DNA of 64,000 nt from CAVPHV01 sp963704825 (GCA_963704825.1 CAVPHV010000004.1:86891-150890), one strand, 5' to 3'. Shown: positions 42,678-52,212, counted from the stretch's first letter. A program made the numbers and translations. The notes: a model not told the origin generated them from the letters alone.

Positions 42678-43777
42678 TGCAGGACTACTACAAATCGCTC
42701 GGCGTCTCTCGTGACGCCTCACAGGATGACATCAAGAGGGCCTTTCGGCGCCTGGCGCGCGACACGCACCCGGATGCCAATCCCGGCGACCCGGCGGCGG
42801 AGGCCAAGTTCCGCGAGGTCGCCGAGGCCTACGAGGTGCTGTCGGATCCCCAGCGCCGAGCCCGCTACGACCGCGGCGAGCAGGTTGGGGCCGGCGATCT
42901 GTTCAGCAGCTTTGCCGGACTCGACGAAATCCTCCAACAGTTCTTTGGTGGCGGCGGTTTTGGTGGCTTTGGTGGTTTTGGGGGAGCCCGTCCCGGTCCG
43001 CGCCGGGGCTCAGACCTTGCAATGGGAGTTGAACTCACCCTGGCTGAGGCCGCCACGGGGGTCAGTCGCGACCTCGACTTCGTGGCCCCGTCACGTTGCG
43101 CGGTCTGCTCCGGTACCGGCGCCGAACCCGGTCACGATCCGATCACCTGCCCGACATGTGGCGGGCGCGGCCAGGTCCAGGTACAGCGCAACACGTTCCT
43201 TGGAGCGATGATGACGGTCACCCAATGCTCGGCGTGCAGCGGTCGCGGCCAGAAGATCGAGCAGGTGTGTCACGAATGCCGCGGCGCCGGCTTGGTCCAG
43301 GAGGACCGGACGCTCGCCGTTGAGATCCCGGCCGGTGTTGACGACGGCACCAGGCTTCGGCTGGCGGGGCGGGGCGGGGCGGGAGAAGCCGGAGCACCTC
43401 CCGGTGACCTCTATGTCGAGGTCCGGGTCTCCGCCGACCCCCGCTTCGAGCGGCGTGGCGACGATCTCTTTCACCGGGTGCGCCTCGGGATAGCGGAAGC
43501 AGCGCTTGGGGTGGAACTCGAGATTCCCTTGGTCGACGGCGAAACTACCGAGATCGATGTTCCGCGCGGGACCCAGCCCGGTACGGTCTACCGGTTGTCG
43601 AAACAAGGCATGCCGCGGTTGCGGCGGCGGGGGCGGGGCGATCTTCTGGTCGAGATCGACGTCGCCATTCCCGAGAAGCTCTCGGACGAAGAAGAGGGTC
43701 TGCTCCGGCAGTTTGCCGAGCTGCGCGGCGAGCAACCGGCGGAGGAGAAACGTCGCCGGCGCCGCCGCGGTCGCTGA
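42677..43777 (+). CDS. dnaJ: Chaperone DnaJ
   Basis: DnaJ stimulates DnaK ATPase activity. The 366-residue protein has a J domain with HPD at about 33-35 (ARDTHPDANPG), a Gly/Phe-rich linker (FFGGGGFGGFGGFGG), four CxxCxGxG zinc repeats (CAVCSGTG, CPTCGGRG, CSACSGRG, CHECRGAG), and a C-terminal substrate domain with a basic tail. It is coupled to hrcA and so under CIRCE control. dnaK and grpE are not in this window. Confidence 0.95.
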   Translation: MQDYYKSLGVSRDASQDDIKRAFRRLARDTHPDANPGDPAAEAKFREVAEAYEVLSDPQRRARYDRGEQVGAGDLFSSFAGLDEILQQFFGGGGFGGFGGFGGARPGPRRGSDLAMGVELTLAEAATGVSRDLDFVAPSRCAVCSGTGAEPGHDPITCPTCGGRGQVQVQRNTFLGAMMTVTQCSACSGRGQKIEQVCHECRGAGLVQEDRTLAVEIPAGVDDGTRLRLAGRGGAGEAGAPPGDLYVEVRVSADPRFERRGDDLFHRVRLGIAEAALGVELEIPLVDGETTEIDVPRGTQPGTVYRLSKQGMPRLRRRGRGDLLVEIDVAIPEKLSDEEEGLLRQFAELRGEQPAEEKRRRRRRGR

Positions 43778-43780
43778 GCC

Positions 43781-44476
43781 ATGGGGCACACGCCCCACAT
43801 CTTTGTGCCTGCTCCGTGGGGCGATGCCGAACTCGCCGTCGGCGAGGAAACCAGGCACCATCTCGAAAAGGTGCTGCGCCGCCGCGACGGTGACATTTCC
43901 TACACAGATGGCGCAGGCCGCGTCGGCCTTGGAACCTATGCCGCTGGGCAGATCGCCCGTGGCCGGGAATCGGACCTGGCGCGGCCGACACCGCGGCTGA
44001 CGCTCGCCGTGGCGGCACCGACCAGCACCAACCGCGCCCGCATGGTGGTTGAGAAGCTTGCAGAGGTGGGGGTGGACCGTCTGCTGTGGCTCGAGACGGC
44101 GTGGTCCCATGGCCGCCCTCCCCGGCCGAGCCGGACCATATCGTGGGCGGTTGCCGCCCTCGAACAATCCCAGGGTGCCTGGCTGCTCGAGGTCGCCGGT
44201 TCGATCAGCCTGGCGGATGTTGTCGCCGAGGGCCGCGGCGTGGTCGTTGCCGATCCGGGCGGTGGTCCGATTGACGCGGTGCTCGACCACTCGAGTGGCG
44301 GACGGCTCACGGTGGTCGTCGGTCCGGAGGGCGGGTTCGCCCCCGATGAGGTGCCTGCGGACGTGCCGCGCCTGTCGCTGGGTGGGCGAATTCTTCGAGT
44401 CGAGACGGCAGCGATCGTCGCATCGGGTATCGTGGCGGCGCAACGGCACCATCGCGGTGGCGCGACGAAGGACTAG
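43781..44476 (+). CDS. rsmE: 16S rRNA (uracil1498-N3)-methyltransferase RsmE
   Basis: RsmE methylates U1498 of 16S rRNA. The 231-residue protein has an N-terminal PUA-like part and a SPOUT (knotted) C-terminal domain with VVVGPEGGFAPDEV and LSLGGRILRVETAAI, the family's SAM-binding loops. It follows dnaJ by 3 nt, an arrangement common in bacteria. Confidence 0.92.
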   Translation: MGHTPHIFVPAPWGDAELAVGEETRHHLEKVLRRRDGDISYTDGAGRVGLGTYAAGQIARGRESDLARPTPRLTLAVAAPTSTNRARMVVEKLAEVGVDRLLWLETAWSHGRPPRPSRTISWAVAALEQSQGAWLLEVAGSISLADVVAEGRGVVVADPGGGPIDAVLDHSSGGRLTVVVGPEGGFAPDEVPADVPRLSLGGRILRVETAAIVASGIVAAQRHHRGGATKD

Positions 44477-44559
44477 TCAGCGCGTGCGCTGGGGTTTTGT
44501 CTCCCGCCGGAAACTTAACCCTGCACGAGACGACCGGTTCCTAGTATGGTGTGCCTACA

Positions 44560-44584
44560 GAGAGCGGTTGATATACGCGCTCTC
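44560..44584. promoter_or_regulatory. Inverted repeat upstream of the BldD-like gene
   Basis: GAGAGCG (44560-44566) and CGCTCTC (44578-44584) form 7-bp arms with an 11-nt spacer, just after a possible -10 box TAGTAT (44542-44547). It could be an operator or a leader hairpin. It does not match the Streptomyces BldD box as I recall it. Confidence 0.3.
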
Positions 44585-44607
44585 CGTGATGCCTGAGGAG
44601 GCAAAGG

Positions 44608-45087
44608 GTGGCAACGTATAACGAGCAGGTCGGAAAGCGGCTTCGTTCGATCCGGAAGCAGCGCGGGCTATCGCTCCAGGATGTGCAACGTCTTTCCAAT
44701 CAGGAGTTCAAGGCAGCTGTGCTTGGTGCTTATGAGCGGGGTGAGCGCAGTCTCTCTCTGCCCCGGCTGCACCGGCTCGCCAAGTTCTTCGGGGTGCCGA
44801 TCGGCCAGTTGCTACCCCAGGAAGAGGTCGGTGATCGGGGCGCCGCGGCGGGGCCGACCGGTGGCGTGACCATCGACCTGACAAATGTTGAGAATCTCTC
44901 CGGCCAGGACTCGATGGTCATCGAGCGATTCCTCCGGGGCATTCAGATGCTGCGGCAAGACTTCAATGGCAAGGTTCTCACGATCCGCGGTGACGATCTG
45001 CGGACGCTGGCCATGTTGCTCGACCAGACCGAGGAGTCGTTCAGCGATCACCTCGATGATCTAGGGGTCACGGCCGAAGGTACCTAG
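44608..45087 (+). CDS. bldD: BldD-like transcription regulator with c-di-GMP-binding signature
   Basis: The 159-residue protein has an Xre-type HTH at residues 8-70 (KRLRSIRKQRGLSLQDVQRL; AYERGERSLSLPRL), a linker, and a C-terminal domain with RQD-x8-RGDD at residues 116-130. This matches the RxD-x8-RxxD signature by which Streptomyces BldD binds tetrameric c-di-GMP. In Streptomyces BldD represses development genes when c-di-GMP is high. Here the regulon is unknown. GTG 44608 is preceded by a GAGGAGG-type site. Alignment is from memory, but domain order and motif spacing agree well. Confidence 0.82.
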   Translation: MATYNEQVGKRLRSIRKQRGLSLQDVQRLSNQEFKAAVLGAYERGERSLSLPRLHRLAKFFGVPIGQLLPQEEVGDRGAAAGPTGGVTIDLTNVENLSGQDSMVIERFLRGIQMLRQDFNGKVLTIRGDDLRTLAMLLDQTEESFSDHLDDLGVTAEGT

Positions 45088-45148
45088 GTTTCGGTTCCGT
45101 TTGCATCCAACTGATGGACGGGCTCTTCTCTGAGAGCGCGATTCCCGA

Positions 45149-45154
45149 TATACT
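45149..45154 (+). promoter_or_regulatory. Possible -10 box for the phoH operon
   Basis: TATACT at 45149-45154 lies about 50 nt before the phoH ATG. A weak TTCTCT lies 17 nt upstream. It would serve the phoH-pgpH-ybeY-corC-era series. Confidence 0.35.
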
Positions 45155-45202
45155 CGCCACCGTTCTTGCGTCCCGCGACGCTTTCCCCATTCCCCGCTTC
45201 GG

Positions 45203-46216
45203 ATGAGTGACGCTTTTGTGACTGCTCCTGCCATGACCGAGATTCAGCTACTCGTATCCAGCCACCATCTGATGGTGGACCTCCTGGGCGAACGCGACGT
45301 GTACCTGCGGATAGTCGAAGAGGCTTTTCCGGATGTGCAGATCGTGGCGCGCGGCAACGAACTCGACATCAAGGGGCCTGAAGGATCGGCCGCATCGGCC
45401 CGCACCGTGTTTGACGAACTGCTGATCCTCGTCCAGGAGGGCGAAGCGCTCGATGCCGACCGGGTTCGCAGGGTCATCGACCTCGTCAAGGACGATGTGC
45501 CGTCGCCGTCCGGGATCTTCACCGACGCCATCAGGGTCGGCAGGGGCAAGGTGGTGCGCGCCAAGACGTTCGGCCAGAAGCGCTATGTCGATGCCGTCCG
45601 TGAGAACACGATGGTGTTCGGCGTGGGGCCGGCAGGAACCGGAAAGACCTACCTGGCGATGGCATGCGCCGTCGAGTCGCTCATGTCGGGCTCGGTGCGT
45701 CGCATCATCCTGACCCGTCCCGCCGTCGAGGCCGGCGAGCGTTTGGGGTTCCTTCCCGGTGATCTCAGCGCCAAGGTCGATCCCTACCTGAGACCGCTCT
45801 ACGACGCGCTCTTTGAGATGCTCGGCCCCGACGAGACCGCCCGACTCATCGAGCGGGGAACTATCGAGATAGCTCCGCTCGCTTATATGAGAGGGAGGAC
45901 TTTGAACGACGCGTTCATAGTCCTCGACGAGGCACAGAATACGTCTCCAGAGCAGATGAAGATGTTTCTCACCCGCTTGGGGTTCAACTCGAAGATGGTC
46001 GTGACGGGTGACGTCACGCAGGTCGACCTTGCCGATGGTCGTTCCTCGGGGTTGCGCGTCGTCGGCCGGGTCTTGAGCGACGTTCCCGGGATCGGGTTCA
46101 TCGAACTGACCGGCAAGGACGTTGTCCGACACCGTATCGTCGCCGCAATCGTCGAAGCCTACGGCCGATATGAGGCGAAGCTTGCGGCGGATCAAGAGCG
46201 GGACCGCAAGCGATGA
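45203..46216 (+). CDS. phoH: PhoH-like ATPase
   Basis: This 337-residue P-loop ATPase has Walker A (GVGPAGTGKTYLA), Walker B (FIVLDEAQNTS) and the PhoH-typical LTRPAVEAGERLGFLPGD. PhoH proteins (YbeZ type) associate with YbeY in rRNA processing, and ybeY is three genes downstream. Its N-terminal 100 residues form the family's KH-like region. The stop overlaps the next start (ATGA). Confidence 0.92.
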   Translation: MSDAFVTAPAMTEIQLLVSSHHLMVDLLGERDVYLRIVEEAFPDVQIVARGNELDIKGPEGSAASARTVFDELLILVQEGEALDADRVRRVIDLVKDDVPSPSGIFTDAIRVGRGKVVRAKTFGQKRYVDAVRENTMVFGVGPAGTGKTYLAMACAVESLMSGSVRRIILTRPAVEAGERLGFLPGDLSAKVDPYLRPLYDALFEMLGPDETARLIERGTIEIAPLAYMRGRTLNDAFIVLDEAQNTSPEQMKMFLTRLGFNSKMVVTGDVTQVDLADGRSSGLRVVGRVLSDVPGIGFIELTGKDVVRHRIVAAIVEAYGRYEAKLAADQERDRKR

Positions 46217-48483
46217 CTCTGCTGCGCCGCAATCCCGCTGTGCTCAGCCTGCTGGTGATCGCAGTCACCATCGTGCTGGTGGCGGTGGCGCTCATCGTCG
46301 GTCGTTCGACCGGCGAGGAACCCCCCGTGCTGGTCGTTGGTCAGCCTGCCCCGGAGCAGTTCATCGCAACCGAGACCATCTCGGTTGAGGATGCCGCGGC
46401 GACCGAGCAGGCCCGCACGTCTGCCTACAACTCGGTCGAGACCATCGTCGTTCTCGACCCTGGCGTCGACATTGCCGTCGCCAACAACATCCGCACGTTG
46501 TTCATCGATGGGTTGCGGGCGACCCGCCCACTCGAGCCCGGCGAGGTGCTCGAGGGAACCACAACCACCGAGCCGACCACCACGACCACAGAGACCCCGA
46601 CCACGACGACCACCCTCGCCGAGGGTGAAGTGCCCATCCCGACCGAACCACCGACGACTACAACCACCACCCTCCCGCCGGCGACACGCGAAGAGCAGAT
46701 CGCTCGGTTGACGGAGGAATATGGGTTCCGCCTCCAAGAGTCAACCATCGTGGTATTGGTGGACCTCATCGAGCGCGATGCAGTCGCCGTTTCACTCGGT
46801 GAGGAACGGGTCTACGACGACGTAGAGCGTTCGGCGCTCGAGATCGCCGCCGAAGAGCTAGCCGAACCCGGCATCCTGCCCGATGAACTGGACGCGGTGC
46901 AGAACGATCTGCGTCGCAACCCGCCGATCGTTTCGGTTCCCGCGCTGGGGCCCGAGTTGACCGCCAACGTCAGCGACGCCATTGCCGACATCGTGGCTTC
47001 GTTCATGCAGTCGAACGCTCGCAACGACTTCGAAGAGACAACTCGCCAGGAGGAGGCGGCCGCGGCCGCAGTCCCGCCGGTTACGGTCGTCTTCCTCGCC
47101 GGGCAGGAGATCGTCGGCGCCGCCCAGACCCTCTCGGCGGTGCAACTCGATGCCATCGAGATGCTCGACCTGCAGGAGCCCGCGGCTGGTGAGTCGCTGA
47201 CGCCGATTGCGGTGCTCGGTGCGCTGGCGGTGTTGTTGACGGCCTTCGTTCTCTGGCGGATCGCCACCAGCAAGTGGTCCGAGCCGAAGCACTTCGCTCT
47301 GCTCGGCGTCCTTCTGGTCCTCGCCGCCGCAACGTCGCGCCTTCCTGAGATCATCGTCGAAGACAACCCGCAGCTTGCCTACGTGCTGCCGATGGTCATC
47401 TTCGGCTACCTTGCCGCGATCCTCTACGACCCGCGCACTGCGATGTTGATGGCAGTTCCGGTTGCCATCTTCACCGCCGTCTCGACCGGCGACGCCGCAC
47501 TGACGATCTACGCCGCGGCAGGCACGGTCGCTCCGGTGGCGTTCGTTTCCTCAGTGTCCAGCCGCCGCCAACTCCGGGTCGCCGTGGCCTTGTCGGCGCT
47601 GGTGCTGGCCCCGATGGCGTTTGCGATCGCCTGGCTGTTCACCGGCATCGATACTGCGTTCGCCGCGGCTTTTTTTGCGGTGCTTGGTGGTGTGCTCGGC
47701 GGTCTGGTGGCCCAGGGCTTGCTGTCGTTCCTCGAGAACACCTTCCGAGTCACCACCACGCTCACGCTGCTCGACCTCACCGATCGTAACCATCCCGCCC
47801 TTCGCCTCATCGAGGAGAAGGCGCCGGGCACCTTCAACCACTCGATCCTGGTCGGCACGCTGGCCGGCAAGGCGGCTCGCACCATTGGGGCGGATCCGCT
47901 TCTCGCCCAGTCGGTGGCGTTCTATCACGACCTGGGTAAGACCGCGAACCCGCAGTACTACATCGAGAACCAGTTTGGCGTTTCCAACCCGCATGATGAG
48001 CTCGACTCGGAGGAATCGGTGCGTCTGATTCGCCAGCACGTCACCGACGGTCTACGCCTGGCCCGTCAGTATCGATTGCCGCCTGAAGTTGTGTCCGGCA
48101 TTCGGCAGCACCACGGCGACGGACTGATGCGATACTTCTACCACAAGGCACTGGCGGAGGATCCCGGGGTCGATCCGGCGATGTACCGTCATGCCGGAGA
48201 GAAGCCGAAGAGCAAGGAGATGGCCATTCTGATGATCGCCGACTCCTGCGAAGGTGCGGTACGGGCGCTCGTTCAGCAAGAGGACCCCACCCCGGACAAC
48301 GTCAAGAAGGTGGTCGAGTCGGTCGTGACCGAGAAGCAGGAAGACGGCCAGTTCGACGAATCTGCGCTCACCTTCGGCGATTTGACCAGAGTCAAACAAG
48401 CCATGGTCGACGCGCTGATCGGCTACTACCACACGCGGATCCCATATCCGGACTTCCCCGGCGCACCGGCGGGGGTGGGATGA
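46213..48483 (+). CDS. PgpH-type 7TM HD-domain protein (likely c-di-AMP phosphodiesterase)
   Basis: The 756-residue protein has one N-terminal membrane anchor (7-28), a large extracytoplasmic domain, seven clustered membrane helices (about 330-520) and a cytoplasmic HD domain from about 530 (GTFNHSILVGTLA, VAFYHDLGKTANP, IRQHHGDGL). In Firmicutes PgpH hydrolyses c-di-AMP. The HD metal residues are present, so activity is plausible. The extracytoplasmic part contains a Thr/Pro/Glu-rich stretch (116-156) that looks like a disordered linker. It is coupled to phoH and to ybeY by 4-nt overlaps. Confidence 0.85.
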   Translation: MTLLRRNPAVLSLLVIAVTIVLVAVALIVGRSTGEEPPVLVVGQPAPEQFIATETISVEDAAATEQARTSAYNSVETIVVLDPGVDIAVANNIRTLFIDGLRATRPLEPGEVLEGTTTTEPTTTTTETPTTTTTLAEGEVPIPTEPPTTTTTTLPPATREEQIARLTEEYGFRLQESTIVVLVDLIERDAVAVSLGEERVYDDVERSALEIAAEELAEPGILPDELDAVQNDLRRNPPIVSVPALGPELTANVSDAIADIVASFMQSNARNDFEETTRQEEAAAAAVPPVTVVFLAGQEIVGAAQTLSAVQLDAIEMLDLQEPAAGESLTPIAVLGALAVLLTAFVLWRIATSKWSEPKHFALLGVLLVLAAATSRLPEIIVEDNPQLAYVLPMVIFGYLAAILYDPRTAMLMAVPVAIFTAVSTGDAALTIYAAAGTVAPVAFVSSVSSRRQLRVAVALSALVLAPMAFAIAWLFTGIDTAFAAAFFAVLGGVLGGLVAQGLLSFLENTFRVTTTLTLLDLTDRNHPALRLIEEKAPGTFNHSILVGTLAGKAARTIGADPLLAQSVAFYHDLGKTANPQYYIENQFGVSNPHDELDSEESVRLIRQHVTDGLRLARQYRLPPEVVSGIRQHHGDGLMRYFYHKALAEDPGVDPAMYRHAGEKPKSKEMAILMIADSCEGAVRALVQQEDPTPDNVKKVVESVVTEKQEDGQFDESALTFGDLTRVKQAMVDALIGYYHTRIPYPDFPGAPAGVG

Positions 48484-48944
48484 AGGTCTTCTTCGCCGAC
48501 GAGCAGGATGACCCTCTTGAACCCGAGCCGCTGATCTCCCTGGCCGCGTCCGTGTTGGAGGCCGAGCAGCTTCCCGATGACACCGAGGTGTCGATCACTC
48601 TGGTCGACCGCGACGAGATGACCACCCTCAATGGGCGTTACCTCGAGCGTGACGGGCCGACCGATGTGCTCGCGTTGCCGATCGAGGACATGCAGCCCGG
48701 CGAGGTGCCGCGGACCGTTCCCGATGGGCCGCCACTCAATCTCGGCGACGTCATCATCTGTCCTGAGGTTGTGGCGAGCAACGCGGTGGATGCGGCGGTC
48801 GAGTTTGGCGACGAATTGGCGCTGATGGTCGTCCACGGCATCCTGCATCTGCTCGGCTACGACCACCACGAGGACGAAGAAGCCGAACACATGGAGGCAC
48901 GGGAGCGCACCCTGCTGGCGGCAGTGGGAAGGACTCGGCCGTGA
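48480..48944 (+). CDS. ybeY: Endoribonuclease YbeY
   Basis: YbeY acts in 16S rRNA 3' maturation and ribosome quality control. The 154-residue protein carries the zinc motif HGILHLLGYDHHEDEEAEHM, matching HGxLHLxGYDH. The stop overlaps the GTG start of the CorC-like gene. The phoH-HD-ybeY-corC-era order is conserved. Confidence 0.94.
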   Translation: MKVFFADEQDDPLEPEPLISLAASVLEAEQLPDDTEVSITLVDRDEMTTLNGRYLERDGPTDVLALPIEDMQPGEVPRTVPDGPPLNLGDVIICPEVVASNAVDAAVEFGDELALMVVHGILHLLGYDHHEDEEAEHMEARERTLLAAVGRTRP

Positions 48945-50119
48945 GTCTAGTGGGACTTGTGGTTGCTGCTCTCTTGCTGCTGGTCACCGCGTTGCTGCGA
49001 GCCGCCGGGGCGTCTCTGGTGCGCACCCCGCGCGCCGATGCGCTCCACGATGCCGCCGATGGGGACGAACGGGCCGCCGTCGTCGCCGAGTTGTTGGACG
49101 ACCGCGCCAGGCTGCAGCCGGCGCTGAGCATGGTCAACACGCTGCTGCTGGTCACCGTCGTGATCGTGGCGACATGGGCGCTGACCGACCGGCTCGACGG
49201 GATCGAACTGTTCATTGCCATCGTGCTGGTGGCGCTCGTGGTGGTGGCGTTCGGTGACCTGATTCCCCGCAAGATGGGTCGCAGTCGGCCCAGTGCGATC
49301 GCCTACCAGTTTGCCTGGCTGTTGCGCCCCGCGGTTGCGTTTGGTCACGCCGCCGCCGACTTGATCGACGTCGATGAGGACGACGATGAGGATGAGGACG
49401 ACGATGAGGAGGCCATGGCGGATGCTGAGGAGCGGGTTCTGATCTCGTCGATCTTGGAGTTCACCGACACGATCGTGCGCGAGGTGATGACGCCGCGCAC
49501 CGACATGATCACCCTCAGTGGCGACGACTCGACCGACGCCGCGCTGGACCTGGTGCTGGCAGAGGGCCGCTCCCGAGTTCCGGTGCTGGGCGAAGGTATC
49601 GACGACGTACTCGGGGTTCTCTATGCCCGCGACCTGCTCAAGCTGATGGACGCCGACGCCGAGTCCCGCTCGTGTAACAAGCTGATGCGAACCGCCTACT
49701 TCGTGCCGGAGACCAAACGGGTCTCGGAACTGCTGCGCGACATGCAGAACAACCAGGTGCACCTGGCGATCGTGGTCGACGAGTTTGGGGGAACGGCCGG
49801 TGTGGTCACGATCGAGGACCTGCTGGAAGAGATTGTCGGTGAGATCGCCGACGAGTATGACCGCGAAGAGCCCATGGTGACGCCGCTCGAGGGCGGGAGC
49901 TTCCTGGTCGACGGCCGGATGGCGGTCGACGAGTTGGCGGAACTGATCGGGGTCGACCTCCCGGATGACGAATGGGACACAGTTGGGGGCCTCGTCCTCG
50001 GACTGGCCGGGCGGGTGCCACGCGAGGGTGAGGCCTTCACGATCGCGCAGCACGTCTTTGTGGCCGACCGGGTGCAGGGGCGCCGCATTGCGCGGATCCG
50101 TCTCGAGACGCGGCATTGA
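48941..50119 (+). CDS. HlyC/CorC-family CBS-domain membrane protein
   Basis: The 392-residue protein has an N-terminal membrane region (DUF21/CNNM-like), an acidic linker (DVDEDDDEDEDDDEEAMADA), a pair of CBS domains (VMTPRTDMITLSG and onward; VDEFGGTAGVVTIEDLLEEI) and a C-terminal CorC_HlyC domain. Homologues are linked to magnesium and cobalt efflux. The Asp/Glu-rich run next to the membrane might bind cations. GTG start, overlapping ybeY by 4 nt. Confidence 0.88.
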   Translation: MSLVGLVVAALLLLVTALLRAAGASLVRTPRADALHDAADGDERAAVVAELLDDRARLQPALSMVNTLLLVTVVIVATWALTDRLDGIELFIAIVLVALVVVAFGDLIPRKMGRSRPSAIAYQFAWLLRPAVAFGHAAADLIDVDEDDDEDEDDDEEAMADAEERVLISSILEFTDTIVREVMTPRTDMITLSGDDSTDAALDLVLAEGRSRVPVLGEGIDDVLGVLYARDLLKLMDADAESRSCNKLMRTAYFVPETKRVSELLRDMQNNQVHLAIVVDEFGGTAGVVTIEDLLEEIVGEIADEYDREEPMVTPLEGGSFLVDGRMAVDELAELIGVDLPDDEWDTVGGLVLGLAGRVPREGEAFTIAQHVFVADRVQGRRIARIRLETRH

Positions 50120-50120
50120 C

Positions 50121-50999
50121 ATGAAGTCGGGATTCATCTCCGTCGTTGGGCGACCCAACGTCGGCAAATCGACCTTGGTGAACGCCTTGGTGGGGGAGAA
50201 GGTGGCGATCACCTCGTCACGCCCCCAGACCACCCGCAACACCATTCGTGGCGTGCTGACGGTTGAGGATCCTCCCGCACAGTTTGTGTTCGTCGACACG
50301 CCCGGACTTCATCGCCCTCGCACCGCTCTCGGCGAGCGGCTCAACAAGCTCGTCTACGGGTCGCTCGCCGAGAACGATGCTGCGCTGTTTGTGCTCGACG
50401 CCACCCAGCAGATCGGCCCCGGCGATCGGCTCATCGCGCAGCGACTCATCGAGGGAGGATTGCCGGTCGTGGTGATCGTGAACAAGGTCGACGCCGCGAC
50501 CCAACCCCAGATCGTTGCCCAACTCGGTGAGGCCGGGGAATGGGGGTTTCGTGCCTACGTTCCGGTGTCGGCGCGCAACGGTGACGGCACCGACCTGGTG
50601 CTCGGCGAATTGGACGGCTTGCTCGAACCGGGCCCGGCGTTCTTCCCGCCCGGGATGCACACCGACCAGCCTGATCAATTGCTCGCCGCCGAGCTGGTGC
50701 GGGAGAAGTACCTGTCACGACTGCGTGACGAGTTGCCGCATTCGTTGGCCGTTACCGTGGAAGAGGTGACAACTCGCCCCGACGGCGTCGTTCACGTTCC
50801 CGCCATCGTCTACGTCGAGCGGGACTCGCAGAAGGGCATGGTCATCGGCAAGGGTGGTTCCGTGTTGCGTGAGGTCGGGTCCGAAGCGCGGCTCGACCTC
50901 GAGCGCCTCTTCGGGGCGAAGGTGTACCTCGAACTGCGGGTCAAGGTCGAAAAGGACTGGCAGCGCCGCGACTCGACGCTGGACCGGATGGGGTTCTAG
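50121..50999 (+). CDS. era: GTPase Era
   Basis: Era checks the 3' end of 16S rRNA during 30S assembly. The 292-residue protein has GRPNVGKSTLVNALVG (G1), DTPGLHRPR (G3), NKVD (G4) and a C-terminal KH domain (VIGKGGSVLREVGSEARLDL). ATG 50121 lies 1 nt after the CorC-like gene's stop and gives the usual N-terminus. It ends the phoH operon. Confidence 0.95.
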   Translation: MKSGFISVVGRPNVGKSTLVNALVGEKVAITSSRPQTTRNTIRGVLTVEDPPAQFVFVDTPGLHRPRTALGERLNKLVYGSLAENDAALFVLDATQQIGPGDRLIAQRLIEGGLPVVVIVNKVDAATQPQIVAQLGEAGEWGFRAYVPVSARNGDGTDLVLGELDGLLEPGPAFFPPGMHTDQPDQLLAAELVREKYLSRLRDELPHSLAVTVEEVTTRPDGVVHVPAIVYVERDSQKGMVIGKGGSVLREVGSEARLDLERLFGAKVYLELRVKVEKDWQRRDSTLDRMGF

Positions 51000-51108
51000 G
51001 GGTGTGTCGTTGAAATAGCGCCGTGCGGACTTGCGCCGGAGAGCAAACGCCTGGTCCTGGACGGCGCAGCAAGCCCAAGCCGGCGTTGTTCAACAGCCTC
51101 CTGAGCCG

Positions 51109-51390
51109 TCAGTCGGCCCAATCGTCGAAGGCGACGGCCAGCGTCGTGTCCTTCTCGGTGAGGGCCCCCTCATCATGGGTGCTGAGTACCAATGTCACCT
51201 TGTTCCAGCGGATGTCGATATCGGGATGGTGGTCGGCTACCTCGGCGGCGAGGGCAACCCGATTCACGAATCCCATCGCCTCGTTGAAGTCGGCGAATAC
51301 GAAAGTCCGCGAGATTTCCTCGCCGTTGAGCGTCCACTGGGGGTGTCCGGCGAGGAAGGTGGTTCGGGCAGCTTGATCGAGTGCGGGCAT
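51109..51390 (-). CDS. Pterin-4a-carbinolamine dehydratase
   Basis: This 93-residue protein matches the PCD/DCoH family: SRTFVFADFNEAMGFVNRVA, then AEVADHHPDIDIRWNKVTL with the catalytic histidine pair and the conserved tryptophan. It recycles pterin cofactor after aromatic amino-acid hydroxylation or has related roles. AAGGAG lies 6 nt before ATG 51390 on the minus strand. A longer open frame upstream runs antisense through recO and is not part of the gene. Confidence 0.9.
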   Translation of the reverse strand: MPALDQAARTTFLAGHPQWTLNGEEISRTFVFADFNEAMGFVNRVALAAEVADHHPDIDIRWNKVTLVLSTHDEGALTEKDTTLAVAFDDWAD

Positions 51391-51492
51391 CGGGCTCCTT
51401 GTGGGTTGTTTCCAGGCTACGCATGGTGCACGAGCTACGAGCTCCAGAGCGGTACCCTGCCGGTACCCGGCACCTGGTAGAGCGCACTCACA

Positions 51493-52212
51493 ATGGCTAT
51501 TCGTCACGACCAAGGAATTGTCTTGCGCGGCTATCCCTTTGGGGAGGCCGACCGGGTCGTGGTGCTGCTGAGCCCCAACAACGGAAAACTGCGAACTGTG
51601 GCCAAGGGCGTTCGTAAGACCAAGAGCCGCTTTGGTGGCAGGCTCGAGCCGTTCTCCCATGTCGACTTGGTGCTGTACGAGGGGCGCAATCTCGACACCA
51701 TCACCCAGGTCACGATGATCGAGCCGTTCCACCACTTGCGATTCGACCTCGACAAGGTCGTGGCCGCAGGCACGATGGTGGAGGTGGCCGATGCCGTCGC
51801 CCAGGAAGAGGAGAGTTCGATTCGGCTGTTCCTGCTGCTCCAGCGAGGTTTGCGCACCCTCGACGCCGGCAGTCTTCATCCCGATCTGGTCACCGCCTTC
51901 CTTTTGAAGGCGGCGGACGTCGTCGGCGTTGCCGCCCAACTCGACCAATGCGCCGGGTGCGGCCGCCCCGATGAGTTGACTCGGTTCAGCTTCTCGGCGG
52001 GCGGCGTGCTGTGTGAGCGGTGCCGGACGGCGGGCGCCTATGCGTTGCGGCCCGGCTTGACCGACTATCTCGCCCATCTCGCCGGGTCCGACCTCGGCGA
52101 AATGCCTACCGTCGATGAAACCTTCAGTCGGGAGGCGATGGGGGTGGCGCGGCGCTTCATCGAATACCACCTCGAGCGCAAGCTGCAGAGCCTGGCGGTG
52201 CTCGATGGCTGA
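51493..52212 (+). CDS. recO: DNA repair protein RecO
   Basis: RecO loads RecA onto SSB-coated DNA in the RecFOR pathway. The 239-residue protein has an N-terminal OB fold (DQGIVLRGYPFGEADRVVVL), a helical core and a zinc motif (CAGCGRPDE and VLCERC). The gene after era is often recO. It overlaps uppS by 8 nt. Confidence 0.92.
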   Translation: MAIRHDQGIVLRGYPFGEADRVVVLLSPNNGKLRTVAKGVRKTKSRFGGRLEPFSHVDLVLYEGRNLDTITQVTMIEPFHHLRFDLDKVVAAGTMVEVADAVAQEEESSIRLFLLLQRGLRTLDAGSLHPDLVTAFLLKAADVVGVAAQLDQCAGCGRPDELTRFSFSAGGVLCERCRTAGAYALRPGLTDYLAHLAGSDLGEMPTVDETFSREAMGVARRFIEYHLERKLQSLAVLDG

